Source: Asticcacaulis excentricus
GTDB taxonomy: Bacteria; Pseudomonadota; Alphaproteobacteria; Caulobacterales; Caulobacteraceae
Length of the DNA stretch: 64,000 nt
Assembly (NCBI RefSeq): GCF_003966695.1
Contig: NZ_AP018828.1
Span: 62,001-126,000, forward strand
Reading direction: 5' to 3'
The notes under the pieces were generated by a model. It did no database searches and had not been told where the DNA came from. It worked only from the letters and a program-made list of their open reading frames with translations. Positions 15,003 through 24,245 of the stretch are shown piece after piece. Within the stretch, counting starts at the first letter, position 1; every line of letters starts with the position of its first letter. The position numbers and the translations under genes were made by a program.

Positions 15003-18000
15003 ATGACAGTTAAGTTGAAGCACGGCGTTTCGGCTATGGCGCTTCTGATTTCCGCCGGCGTGGCTATGGCCGGCGCGGCACAGGCGCAGACCGCGCCCAA
15101 GGAAGGCGAGCCGCAGGAAGTCGTCGTCGTTGGCGCGCGCAAAGCCTTGCAGAGCGCCCAGCAGATCAAGAAGAATGCCGACACGGTCGTCGATTCGATC
15201 ACGGCCAATGACATCGGGGCTTTCCCGGACAAGTCGGTCGCCGAAGCGCTTCAGCGCGTAGCCGGCATCACGGTCAACCGCTTCGCCGCCACCGGCGACA
15301 CCGCGCACTTCTCGGCCGAACCGTCGGGCGTCGTCGTCCGCGGCCTGCAACAGGTGCGTTCGGAATTCAACGGCCGCGACATCTTCACCGCCGACTCCAA
15401 CCGCGGCCTGTCCTGGTCGGACGTGTCGCCGGAACTGATGGGCGGCGTGGACGTCTATAAGAACCAGACGGCTGAGCTGATCGAAGGCGGTATCGCCGGT
15501 ACGGTCAATCTGCGTACCCGTCTGCCGTTCGACCAGAAGGGCCGCGTGCTGGCCGCGACCGCTGAATATACCTATGGCGATCTCGTCGGTAAGGGCGCCG
15601 CTTCGGTGTCGGGCATCTATGCCGACCGTTGGGACACGGAGCTGGGTGAATTCGGCGTGATGATCAACGCCGCTCACTCGGAAGTCTTCACCAACTCGGA
15701 AGGCGTGCAACTGGGTCGTATGGCGATCCACTCGAACGCCGCTACCTGGGGCACGACCGCCAAACGTTACTACCCGACCGCCATTTCGCTGCGCGACAAT
15801 ATCTATAACCGTATCCGCGACGGCGTAGCTTTTGCCGCTCAATGGAAGAGCAATGACGGCAATATGACCGCCACCTTCCAGTACAACCAGTCGAAGAAGC
15901 AGGAAAAGTGGGAAGAGTACGTCTCGACCGCTTCGACCGGCACCGACATGTGGGCCAAGGATATTGAGTACTTTGCCACGGGTGCGAATGAAACCCAATG
16001 CAAGACGGGCACCACCTGTACCTTCGATTCCAATGGTTTCCTGCAAAAAGGTACGCTCTTAGCCTCGTCTGATGTTTGGTATGGCAATATCGGCGCCCAT
16101 CCCGGTGCAAACTCGCCGACCGGTAACCTGGTCTGTTATTCTTGGGAAAGCTGCGGCGGTTCCCAACGGGGCACGTCTTACGCCACCTCGACCCGCTTCA
16201 GCGACAGCGTCAACGACACAAGGGACGCCTCGTTTAACCTGAAATGGCAGGTCAGCGACAAGCTGTTCACCAGCTTCGACGTTCAGTATGTCGATGCCAT
16301 TCAGACCAATTATGACATCGCCGGGACGCTTTCGACCTTTGCAGACGTCACCTGGGATATGACGGGCGAACACCCGACCTTCACGCTGGCAAAGCCGACC
16401 AGCTTCGTGACGATGCCCGGCGACGTTGCCAACCCGCAAAACTACCGCCTGAACGATCTGATGGATCACGTCACGGATTCGGATGGCAATGAGTTTGCCG
16501 TACGTGCGGACGCCGCCTACAGCTTCGACTCGCCTTGGCTGAATATGCTTAAGTTCGGCGTACGCCATGCCGAACGTGAACAGACCGTGCGCTGGTCTAC
16601 CTACAACTGGGCTAACGTTGTGAACACGTGGTCCAACTATACCGCTGACAACTACTTCATCACAGGCTCCAAGTTCCCCAGCGCTTCGGCCTATGGTGTT
16701 CGTTCCTTCGACGAAGATTTCTATGGCGGCGGTCTGACCAACGCCAATACCGCCGTCTACCTGAACATGGACCTCCTGAGGGACCAGGAAGGTCTGGCGA
16801 ATATGTTTGGCCGTGCGAGCTATAAGCCTCGGACCACTGCCGCGCTTGAACCCCAGACCATTCCGGATCCGAACGACCCGACGAAAACCATCCCGAATCC
16901 GAAGTATGATCCGGATGGCAACGTGTCGAACGTCTGGGTTCCGGTCTGCCGTCGTTCGGGCCGGGTGGACGGGTGCTTCCGTCCGTCCGAAATTGCCGAA
17001 GTGTCCGAAATCACCAACGCCGCCTATCTTCAGTTGAAGTTCGGGGGCGACGACGCGATGCTGTTTGGTAAGTTCCCTGTGACGGGTAATATCGGGGTCC
17101 GCTACGTCGAGACGAAGAACGAAAGCACGGGTGGTATCAATTTCGGCAACCAGATTGCCTACGCGACTGAGCCGACCTCTGTACAGAAAACGCCGCTGGG
17201 TGATGTCACGGTTATCAATGCGTCATACTACGTGACGCAGGCTGATCGTAACTTCATGACGGTCAACAATACCCGCAGTGTCTACAGCATCACGCATAAG
17301 AACTGGCTGCCCAGCTTCAACGCGCGCATTACGCTGGATGATGCCTGGTATCTGCGTGTGGCCGCTTCGCGCGCCATGTCGCGTCCGGATATCGGTAACC
17401 TGAAAGCCTATACGTCCGTGAATGCGTCTCTGCCCAATGAAGCGGATCGCGTCTGCGGCAAGGGCTTTGTGTGTAACTCCGCCGGTCAGATCCAGTCGGT
17501 CGTCATGACCTATACCGGTGATGCCCAGAACCCCTACCTGAAGCCGGTGACGGCGGATCAGTTCGACCTGTCGTTCGAAAACTACTTCTCCTCGACCGGG
17601 TCGTTCACCTTCTCGCTGTTCTATAAGCAGTTCCACGACTACATCACCTACGGCACCTACTTCCGCGACTTCACCAATCAGGGCGTGACCCGCTCGGTGC
17701 GTATGCGTGGTCCGGTCAATGGTGACGGTGGGGCCATCAAGGGTTGGGAACTGGCCTATAAGCGCTTCTTCGACAACCTGCCCTCCCCGTGGAACGGCCT
17801 CGGCATCGACTTCAACTACACCATGCTCAACAACAAGGGCATCAAGTCGTCGAACGTGGTTGTGAACTCGGGTGACGGCACCTCCGGTCAAACCGGTGGC
17901 GGTACGTCGGTGGCGGCCAACTCCTTCACCGATCTGCCGCTGGAAGGTCTGTCTGACAAGACGTTCAACCTGGTGGGTATGTACGAAAAGGGTGCATGGT

Positions 18001-18299
18001 CGGCGCGTCTGGCCTACAACTGGCGTTCGTCGTATCTCGTGACCTCGCAGGATTGCTGTATCGCTCTGCCGATCTGGCAAAAGTCGGCGGGCTTCCTTGA
18101 TGCCCGCCTGGCCTACCGCTTCAACGATCACGTGGAAATGTCGATCGAAGGCACCAACCTGCTCAACACCGAAACCGTTCTTCTGCAACAGGTTGACGGC
18201 CCGACCAATTCGAGCCCGAACGATACGCGCCTGCTGCTGCCGAACGCCTGGTTCCAGAACGATCGCCGCATTCAGGCTCAGGTTCGCCTGAAGTTCTAA
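15003..18299 (+). CDS. Large TonB-dependent receptor of the halogenase locus
   Basis: The 1098-aa protein has a signal peptide (MTVKLKHGVSAMALLISAGVAMAGAAQAQ), a TonB-box-like EPQEVVVVGARK and a plug with DIGAFPDKSVAEALQRVAGITVNRF. A barrel ends in ...RIQAQVRLKF with a C-terminal phenylalanine. It is of the large receptor type that pairs with flavin halogenases and cupins in Caulobacter-like genomes. The ATG at 15003 is chosen because it opens the signal peptide and follows GGAGGA; the open frame from 14880 is an extension. The transported molecule is unknown. The halogenase operon lies 316 bp downstream in the same direction. Confidence 0.93.
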   Translation: MTVKLKHGVSAMALLISAGVAMAGAAQAQTAPKEGEPQEVVVVGARKALQSAQQIKKNADTVVDSITANDIGAFPDKSVAEALQRVAGITVNRFAATGDTAHFSAEPSGVVVRGLQQVRSEFNGRDIFTADSNRGLSWSDVSPELMGGVDVYKNQTAELIEGGIAGTVNLRTRLPFDQKGRVLAATAEYTYGDLVGKGAASVSGIYADRWDTELGEFGVMINAAHSEVFTNSEGVQLGRMAIHSNAATWGTTAKRYYPTAISLRDNIYNRIRDGVAFAAQWKSNDGNMTATFQYNQSKKQEKWEEYVSTASTGTDMWAKDIEYFATGANETQCKTGTTCTFDSNGFLQKGTLLASSDVWYGNIGAHPGANSPTGNLVCYSWESCGGSQRGTSYATSTRFSDSVNDTRDASFNLKWQVSDKLFTSFDVQYVDAIQTNYDIAGTLSTFADVTWDMTGEHPTFTLAKPTSFVTMPGDVANPQNYRLNDLMDHVTDSDGNEFAVRADAAYSFDSPWLNMLKFGVRHAEREQTVRWSTYNWANVVNTWSNYTADNYFITGSKFPSASAYGVRSFDEDFYGGGLTNANTAVYLNMDLLRDQEGLANMFGRASYKPRTTAALEPQTIPDPNDPTKTIPNPKYDPDGNVSNVWVPVCRRSGRVDGCFRPSEIAEVSEITNAAYLQLKFGGDDAMLFGKFPVTGNIGVRYVETKNESTGGINFGNQIAYATEPTSVQKTPLGDVTVINASYYVTQADRNFMTVNNTRSVYSITHKNWLPSFNARITLDDAWYLRVAASRAMSRPDIGNLKAYTSVNASLPNEADRVCGKGFVCNSAGQIQSVVMTYTGDAQNPYLKPVTADQFDLSFENYFSSTGSFTFSLFYKQFHDYITYGTYFRDFTNQGVTRSVRMRGPVNGDGGAIKGWELAYKRFFDNLPSPWNGLGIDFNYTMLNNKGIKSSNVVVNSGDGTSGQTGGGTSVAANSFTDLPLEGLSDKTFNLVGMYEKGAWSARLAYNWRSSYLVTSQDCCIALPIWQKSAGFLDARLAYRFNDHVEMSIEGTNLLNTETVLLQQVDGPTNSSPNDTRLLLPNAWFQNDRRIQAQVRLKF

Positions 18300-18615
18300 T
18301 CGGTACACCGTTCCAAACGGTAGGATGAGGCTGTCCGGGAGGCGTTCTTTCCCGGACAACCCGTTTCCCGCGCAGCGGTACGACCTTTGCGCGCCTCTCC
18401 CTCCGTCATTCACGGAAACCCTTACGGGACGCATCACACGTGGTGCGTCCTGTTTTTATCTGGGCCAATTCTTTTTGGGCCAATTGCTTTTCTGGGGATG
18501 AGACACAGTGACGCGCTTTTTTATCCAAAAGGGGCCTCACAGTTTTCAAAATACCCTCTAAGATCGCGACACTTAAAAAGACCCCACTCATCAGAAGCCA
18601 AAAGGGGAAGCAGGG
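18300..18615 (+). terminator. Terminators and leader between the receptor and the halogenase operon
   Basis: Two hairpins are visible. GTCCGGGA...TCCCGGAC lies at about 18333-18357. GGACGCATCAC-ACG-TGGTGCGTCC followed by TGTTTTT (18427-18456) is a good intrinsic terminator. After it, GGGCCAATT occurs twice within 25 bases. The halogenase gene therefore probably has its own promoter in 18460-18600, although no clear -35/-10 can be named. Confidence 0.65.
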
Positions 18616-20133
18616 ATGACCCCCATTCGCAACATCACCATACTGGGCGGCGGCACGTCCGGCTGGATGACGGCGGCGGTGCTGAGCCGCGCCTTCACAC
18701 CCGATGCCTGCACCATCCGCCTGATCGAGTCCGAAGAGATCGGCATTGTCGGCGTGGGCGAAGCCACCCTGCCGCAGGTACGCGATTTCAACACCTGGCT
18801 TGGCCTTGATGAGGCTGAGTTCATGCGCGCGACCAATGCTACGTTCAAGCTGGGGATCGAATTCCGCGGCTGGGGCACGTCGGGCAGCTATCACCACCCC
18901 TTTGGCGTCCACGGTCAGTCGGCCGGCGGCATCCCCTTCCATCAGTTGTGGTTGAAGGCGCGCACCTTCATGGACCCCGGTTCCATCGAGGACTATGCCT
19001 TCCCCATACGGCTGGCGCGCGAAAACCGCTTCGATTTTCCGGTGGAAGACCCCAAGTCGATCCGTTCCGCCTACGCCTATGCCTACCATTTCGATGCGGT
19101 CCTCTATGCCCGCTATCTGCGCCAGTGGTGCGAGGCGCGCGGCGTGCAGCGCATCGAAGGACAGGTGACCGGCGTCGATCAGAACGCCGAAACCGGCTTT
19201 GTCGAACGCCTGACCCTGGCCAGCGGTGAAAGCGTGGGAGGCGAGTTGTTCATCGACTGCTCCGGTTTTCGCGCCGTCATCGCCGGTCAGGCGCTGAATT
19301 TAGGCTGGGAAGATTGGACGCCGTGGCTGCCGTGCGACCGGGCGCTGGCCGTGCCGTGCGAACGTACCGACGACCTGACGCCCTACACGCGCGCCACCGC
19401 CCGCGAAGCCGGCTGGACGTGGCGCATCCCGCTTCAGCATCGCACCGGCAATGGCTATGTGTTTTCCAGCCGCTTCACCACCGAAGACCGCGCGCGTGAG
19501 GTGCTGCTGGGTGCGCTCGATGCCCCCGCTCAGGCCGAGCCGCGCCTGCTGCGCTTTCAGGCCGGCCGCCGCACGGCGTCGTGGCACAAAAACGTCATCG
19601 CCCTCGGTCTGGCCTCCGGCTTTCTGGAGCCGCTGGAATCGACCAGCATCTACCTGTCGCAGATCGCCCTGACCTTCCTGATGCGCCTGATGCCGGACAC
19701 GCGCTTTGACCCGGCTCTGGCGCGCGAATTCAACCGCCTGATCGACATCGAATATGAGCGGGTGCGCGACTTCCTGATCCTGCACTACCACGCCAATTCG
19801 GCGAGCCAGGGCCCCCTGTGGGACTATGTGCGCTCTATGCCTGTGCCGGACAGCCTGAAGGAAAAGATGGCGCTGTTCCGCCACCGCGGCCACGTTCAGC
19901 AGTACAAGGATGGCCTGTTTTCCCCGGCAAGCTGGATCGCCGTCTTCATGGGGCAGGACGTCATGCCGCAAGCCTACGACCGGCAGGCCGATGGCCTAAG
20001 CGAAGAGGCCCTGACGGGCTATCTGAAAGACCTCAAACGCAAGATCGACAGCAATCTGGCCGTTCTGCCCTCACACGCCGAGTTTGTGGCCGCCCATTGC
20101 TACAATCCGAACAGCGGGATTTCCCATGACTGA
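18616..20133 (+). CDS. Flavin-dependent halogenase (tryptophan halogenase family), apparently intact
   Basis: The 505-aa protein has all family hallmarks: the FAD motif GGGTSGWM (11-18), the catalytic lysine K78 in NATFKLGIEF, the WTWRIP motif (267-272; WxWxIP) that separates halogenases from monooxygenases, and FLEPLEST (336-343) with the conserved acid. The class uses FADH2, O2 and halide to make hypohalite, which lysine directs to an electron-rich ring such as an indole. It needs a separate flavin reductase, not seen here. A strong GGGGAAGCAGGG leader precedes it. It overlaps the next gene by 8 bases (ATGACTGA). Members of TonB-receptor-linked clades are poorly understood, so the substrate is open. 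Confidence 0.93.
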   Translation: MTPIRNITILGGGTSGWMTAAVLSRAFTPDACTIRLIESEEIGIVGVGEATLPQVRDFNTWLGLDEAEFMRATNATFKLGIEFRGWGTSGSYHHPFGVHGQSAGGIPFHQLWLKARTFMDPGSIEDYAFPIRLARENRFDFPVEDPKSIRSAYAYAYHFDAVLYARYLRQWCEARGVQRIEGQVTGVDQNAETGFVERLTLASGESVGGELFIDCSGFRAVIAGQALNLGWEDWTPWLPCDRALAVPCERTDDLTPYTRATAREAGWTWRIPLQHRTGNGYVFSSRFTTEDRAREVLLGALDAPAQAEPRLLRFQAGRRTASWHKNVIALGLASGFLEPLESTSIYLSQIALTFLMRLMPDTRFDPALAREFNRLIDIEYERVRDFLILHYHANSASQGPLWDYVRSMPVPDSLKEKMALFRHRGHVQQYKDGLFSPASWIAVFMGQDVMPQAYDRQADGLSEEALTGYLKDLKRKIDSNLAVLPSHAEFVAAHCYNPNSGISHD

Positions 20134-21619
20134 TACCTCCGTCAGACCGGTGCGCACCGTCGTCATCGTCGGCCGTGACGAGGCCCTGTGGCTGACCGCC
20201 GCAGTATTGCAACGCACCTTTGCCCGCAGCGATCTGAGCTTTACCGCTGTCGAGCTGCCGTCGCTGCTGCGCCCCGGCGAGGTGCTGCCGACACTGGGCA
20301 GTCAGGCCGGCTTCCACGCCCGTCTGGGGCTGGAGGAAGCGGTGCTGATGCGGGCGCTGGGCGCGACCTTTACGCTGGGGCAGCAATATGTTGGGTGGGC
20401 CAAGACCGCGCCGCCGGTCTTTGTCGGTTATTCCAGCACAGGCGTGGCGCTGCACAATGTGCCCTTCCATCATCTGTGGCTGCGGGCCCGCGCCTCCGGC
20501 ATGAACGTGGCGTTTGAGGATTTCGCCATCAATGCCGCCTGTGCCAAGCAGGGGCGTCTGCTGACCCCCGACGCCGACCTCAGCGGCTTTGCCGACGCCG
20601 ATCGCGGCTTTCACCTGCCCGCCGCCCCCTATGCCGAAATGCTGCGGCAGGTGGCAATCAAGCGCGGGGTGCGGCACCTGCCCGCCGCGCACGTGTCGCC
20701 CGTCGTGAAGGGTCCTGAGATGACCGCCGTGGTCCTGTCCGACGGGCAAACAGTAGAAGGCGATCTGTTTATCGACACCACAGGCAGCGACGCACGTCTG
20801 CTCAGCCAGATGCCGGAGACAGGCTTTAGCTCGTGGCGGCAATGGCTACCCTTTGACCGCCTGCTGACCACCTATGCCGCCCCCGCGACGCCGCTTCCGG
20901 CCTATGCGCAGATCACCGCCTTCCGCTCAGGCTGGGCCGGACTGTTCCCGCTGCGCGACTATACCGCTGTGCAACAGGCCTACATCCGCGACGAGCTGTC
21001 TGACGATGAGGCTTTCGAAGCGGCGGCCATGGTGGTGAAGATGAGCCTGCATCCGCAGGCGACAGTGACACCCTTTGAAGCGGGCCGTCGCCCGGCCTGG
21101 TCGGGCAATGTCATCGGGCTGGGCGAAGCCGCCGCCGTGCTCGATCCTTTGGGCACTGCGCGGATGCCCGCCCTGCTGCTCGGTCTGTCGCACCTGACGG
21201 CCCTGTTCCCGCTGGACACATCCGGGCTGGAAAGCGCTGTGTATAACCGCACCGTGGGTCAGGCCTACGACCGTCTGAGGGATGCGCAGATCTGGCTCTA
21301 CAGCCTCAACAAACGCCGCGATCAGCCGGTCTGGGACCATCTGCGCAGCGTCAGCCTGCCGCCGGAACTGGCCTATAAGCGCGAAGTGTTTGCCGCCTGT
21401 GGTCACCTGCCGGTGTACGATGACGAAACCTTCGACGAGGCGTGGTGGATCGCCGCGGGCCTTGGCCACGGGCTGTTTCCCGCCACCCATGATGTGCGCG
21501 CCGATCAGCTTGCGGAACCCGAACTGATCCGCCACTTTCAGACGGCCCTCGGCTATGTGCGCAAGCAGGTCGAGGCCATGCCCACCCCGGATGCCGTATC
21601 ACGGGCAGCGACTGTATAG
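20126..21619 (+). CDS. Degenerate flavin-halogenase paralogue, probable pseudoenzyme
   Basis: This 497-aa protein aligns along its length with its two neighbours (shared segments: LGLEEAVLMRALGATFTLG, VEGDLFIDTTGSDARL, FEAGRRPAWSGNVIGLGEA) but lacks the catalytic signatures. The FAD loop reads VGRDEALW instead of GGGTSGWM. The catalytic lysine position is T83 (ATFTLG). WxWxIP is replaced by WAGLFP. EPLEST is replaced by DPLGTA. The frame is open and full length, so it is a maintained protein, not a pseudogene. It starts at ATG 20126 inside the end of the first halogenase, implying coupled translation. A structural or regulatory partner role is inferred. Confidence 0.85.
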   Translation: MTDTSVRPVRTVVIVGRDEALWLTAAVLQRTFARSDLSFTAVELPSLLRPGEVLPTLGSQAGFHARLGLEEAVLMRALGATFTLGQQYVGWAKTAPPVFVGYSSTGVALHNVPFHHLWLRARASGMNVAFEDFAINAACAKQGRLLTPDADLSGFADADRGFHLPAAPYAEMLRQVAIKRGVRHLPAAHVSPVVKGPEMTAVVLSDGQTVEGDLFIDTTGSDARLLSQMPETGFSSWRQWLPFDRLLTTYAAPATPLPAYAQITAFRSGWAGLFPLRDYTAVQQAYIRDELSDDEAFEAAAMVVKMSLHPQATVTPFEAGRRPAWSGNVIGLGEAAAVLDPLGTARMPALLLGLSHLTALFPLDTSGLESAVYNRTVGQAYDRLRDAQIWLYSLNKRRDQPVWDHLRSVSLPPELAYKREVFAACGHLPVYDDETFDEAWWIAAGLGHGLFPATHDVRADQLAEPELIRHFQTALGYVRKQVEAMPTPDAVSRAATV

Positions 21620-21629
21620 GGTTTATCGG

Positions 21630-23156
21630 ATGCAACAGACCATCAGGAAGATTGTGATCGTTGGGGGCGGCAGCGCCGGATGGATGGCCGCCGCTGCCTT
21701 GGCCAAAACACTGGGGGAGTCGCTCGATATCCATCTGATCGAGTCAGAGGAAATCGGCATTGTCGGTGTGGGCGAAGCCACCATCCCGCCCATCCTCAAA
21801 TACAATGACCTGCTGGGGATCGACGAAGCCACCTTCGTGCGTGAAACCAACGCCACCTACAAGCTGGGGATCGAGTTCGTCGATTGGCGCGCCAAAGGGC
21901 ACAGCTATTTCCACCCCTTTGGCCACAGCGGGCGGGAAATCGAAAGCTTCCCCTTCCATCACTACTGGCTGGCCGACTGGCGACGCCGGGGCGGTGAGTA
22001 CGACTATACGCAGTTCAATCTGGAAACCGTCGCCGCCTATAAGGGGCGCTTCGGGTATCTGCCGGCCGAAGGCGACAAGCCCGGTCTGAACTATGCGTTT
22101 CAGTTCGACGCCGTGCTTTATGCCAAATTCCTGCGCAATTACAGCGCCGAGCGCGGCGTCACCCGCCACGAAGGCCGCATCGTCAGCGTCGAACAGCACC
22201 CTGAAAGCGGCTTTGTGACGGCGGTCGTCACCGCCGATGGCCGCCGCCTTGAAGGCGATCTGTTTATCGACTGCTCCGGTTTCCGTGGCCTGCTGATCGA
22301 AGGAACTCTGAACTGCGGCTATGAGGACTGGTCGCGCTGGCTGCCGATGAACAGCGCCGTGGCCGTGCCCTGTGAGCGCGTCGCCGACATCACACCCTAT
22401 ACCCGTGCCACGGCGCGCGAAGCGGGCTGGACGTGGCGGATTCCGCTGCAACACCGCACCGGCAATGGCTATGTCTTCTCCGATCAGTTCCTCAGCGTCG
22501 AAGACGCCAAAACGCGACTGCTCGGTTGCCTCGACGGCGCGCCTCTGGCCGAGCCGCGCCTGCTGAAATTCGTCACCGGTCACCGCAAGCGCGTGTGGGA
22601 CAAGAATGTGGTGGCCCTGGGTCTGGCCTCTGGCTTCCTTGAGCCGCTGGAATCGACGGCCATCCATCTGGTGCAGTCGGGCATTACCCGCCTTTTGGCC
22701 TTCTTCCCCAAGACAGGGATCGTGCCTTCCGTCGTGGCGCAGTATAATCGCGACGTCCTGTTTGATTACAACAATATCAAGGACTTCCTGATCGCCCACT
22801 ACAAGATCAGCGAACGCGACGACACGCCCTTCTGGCGCTGGGTGCAGGCCATGGAGATGCCCGACAGCCTGAAAGAGCGGCTGGATATGTTCCGCGAAAC
22901 CGCACTGCTGATTGCCCGCGAACCCGAGCTGTTCCGCGAGACGAGCTGGCTGGCGGTCATGATGGGGCAGGGCTTGCTGCCCAAGACCAGTCACCCGATC
23001 GTGGAGACGATCGAAGCCGCCGATCTGCGTCTGCATATGAGCCGCTGGCGCAAGATGCTGGAAAGCCGTGCCGACAGCCTGCCCGGCCACGAAGACTATG
23101 TGCGCCGCTTTGCGCCCTCCGCCGACCTGAAGATGCGCATGGCCAGCGCCGGATGA
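21630..23156 (+). CDS. Flavin-dependent halogenase (tryptophan halogenase family), apparently intact
   Basis: The 508-aa protein keeps GGGSAGWM (12-19), the catalytic K78 (NATYKLGIEF), WTWRIP (267-272) and FLEPLEST. It is closest to the first halogenase: both share VESEEIGIVGVGEAT-like and PYTRATAREAGW segments, so the trio probably arose by tandem duplication. The ATG at 21630 is preferred to the longer frame because the FAD fold begins there. The start is 10 bases after the middle gene's stop, and the end overlaps the cupin start by four bases (ATGA). Expected to work in the cytoplasm with a reduced-flavin supply. Confidence 0.93.
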   Translation: MQQTIRKIVIVGGGSAGWMAAAALAKTLGESLDIHLIESEEIGIVGVGEATIPPILKYNDLLGIDEATFVRETNATYKLGIEFVDWRAKGHSYFHPFGHSGREIESFPFHHYWLADWRRRGGEYDYTQFNLETVAAYKGRFGYLPAEGDKPGLNYAFQFDAVLYAKFLRNYSAERGVTRHEGRIVSVEQHPESGFVTAVVTADGRRLEGDLFIDCSGFRGLLIEGTLNCGYEDWSRWLPMNSAVAVPCERVADITPYTRATAREAGWTWRIPLQHRTGNGYVFSDQFLSVEDAKTRLLGCLDGAPLAEPRLLKFVTGHRKRVWDKNVVALGLASGFLEPLESTAIHLVQSGITRLLAFFPKTGIVPSVVAQYNRDVLFDYNNIKDFLIAHYKISERDDTPFWRWVQAMEMPDSLKERLDMFRETALLIAREPELFRETSWLAVMMGQGLLPKTSHPIVETIEAADLRLHMSRWRKMLESRADSLPGHEDYVRRFAPSADLKMRMASAG

Positions 23157-24145
23157 CACCCGTCCGCGCGATAGAGTCCGTGACGGCGGAGGCCTTTGCG
23201 ACCGTGCAGGCGGCGGCGCAACCGGTCGTCCTGAAGCAACTGGTGGCCGACTGGCCCATCGTGGCCGCCGCCCGGCAATCGGATCAGGCCGTCACGGCGC
23301 TGCTGGCCGATTTCGATGCCGGGCTGAAGGTGCCGCTGTCCATCCTGCCCCCCGAAGCGAACGGGCTTTGTCATTATGACGCCAGCCTGACCGGCGTGAA
23401 TTTCCGCACCACGCCGCAGTGGCTCGAAGACATCTGGCCAAGGCTGCTGTCCCCGCCGACCGACGGCAGCGGCTATTACGTGCAGTCCCTGCCCACCGAA
23501 ACCTACCTGCCGCGCTTTGCCGAGGCGCACGCAATGCCCTTGCTGCCGCCACAGGTTCAGCCGCGCCTGTGGCTGGGCACCCATGTGGCCACCCAGACCC
23601 ATTACGACCTGATGCGCAATATCGCCTGCGTCGTGGCCGGACGCCGCCGCTTCACCCTGTTCCCGCCGGATCAGCAGGCCAATCTCTACCCCGGCCCGGA
23701 CGATTTTACCCCCGGCGGCGCACCGCTCAGCCTGCCCGACATCCGCAACCCGGATTTCGCGCGCTGGCCCCGGCTGCGGGCGGCACTGGACAGCGCGCAG
23801 GTCGCTGAACTGGAACCCGGAGATGCGCTATACATCCCCTATGGCTGGTGGCATCAGGTGCAGTCGCTGGCCCCCTTCAATGCCCTCGTCAATTACTGGT
23901 GGAACGACGCGGACGCCGCCCGCCCCCTGCCCCGACTGGCCTTCAAGGCGGCGCTGGTGGCGCTGAGGGACCTGCCGGACGAACAGAAGGCCGTCTGGCG
24001 TCACATGTTCGAGCTGTTTATCTTTGGCGACAGCGAGGCGGCCATGGCGCACCTGCCGGCTCAGGTGCGCGGGGCCTATGGCGAACTGACGCCCGAACGG
24101 CTGAAGGCGCTTAAAGCCGAAATCGCGGCGGCTTTTAGAGCGTAA
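23153..24145 (+). CDS. JmjC-like cupin (Cupin_8) oxygenase coupled to the halogenases
   Basis: The 330-aa protein has the Fe(II) ligands H150-x-D152 (THYDL) and H234 (GWWHQV), and the VAGRRRFTLFPP strand of Cupin_8. Its start overlaps the stop of the third halogenase (ATGA), the last link of a tightly coupled four-gene operon. A paralogue stands beyond the receptor at 13484. In similar loci such cupins accompany halogenases and TonB receptors, but the shared substrate is not known. The stop codon lies inside the first hairpin of an interspersed repeat. Confidence 0.85.
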   Translation: MTPVRAIESVTAEAFATVQAAAQPVVLKQLVADWPIVAAARQSDQAVTALLADFDAGLKVPLSILPPEANGLCHYDASLTGVNFRTTPQWLEDIWPRLLSPPTDGSGYYVQSLPTETYLPRFAEAHAMPLLPPQVQPRLWLGTHVATQTHYDLMRNIACVVAGRRRFTLFPPDQQANLYPGPDDFTPGGAPLSLPDIRNPDFARWPRLRAALDSAQVAELEPGDALYIPYGWWHQVQSLAPFNALVNYWWNDADAARPLPRLAFKAALVALRDLPDEQKAVWRHMFELFIFGDSEAAMAHLPAQVRGAYGELTPERLKALKAEIAAAFRA

Positions 24146-24245
24146 TGATTTCTACTGGAATCATTACGCTTAAGCCGCCATTGAGGCGGCGGCCAAGGTG
24201 GCGAAGCCGCCGCCCGGCGAGGGACAAAAGCAAAAAATCTAGATC

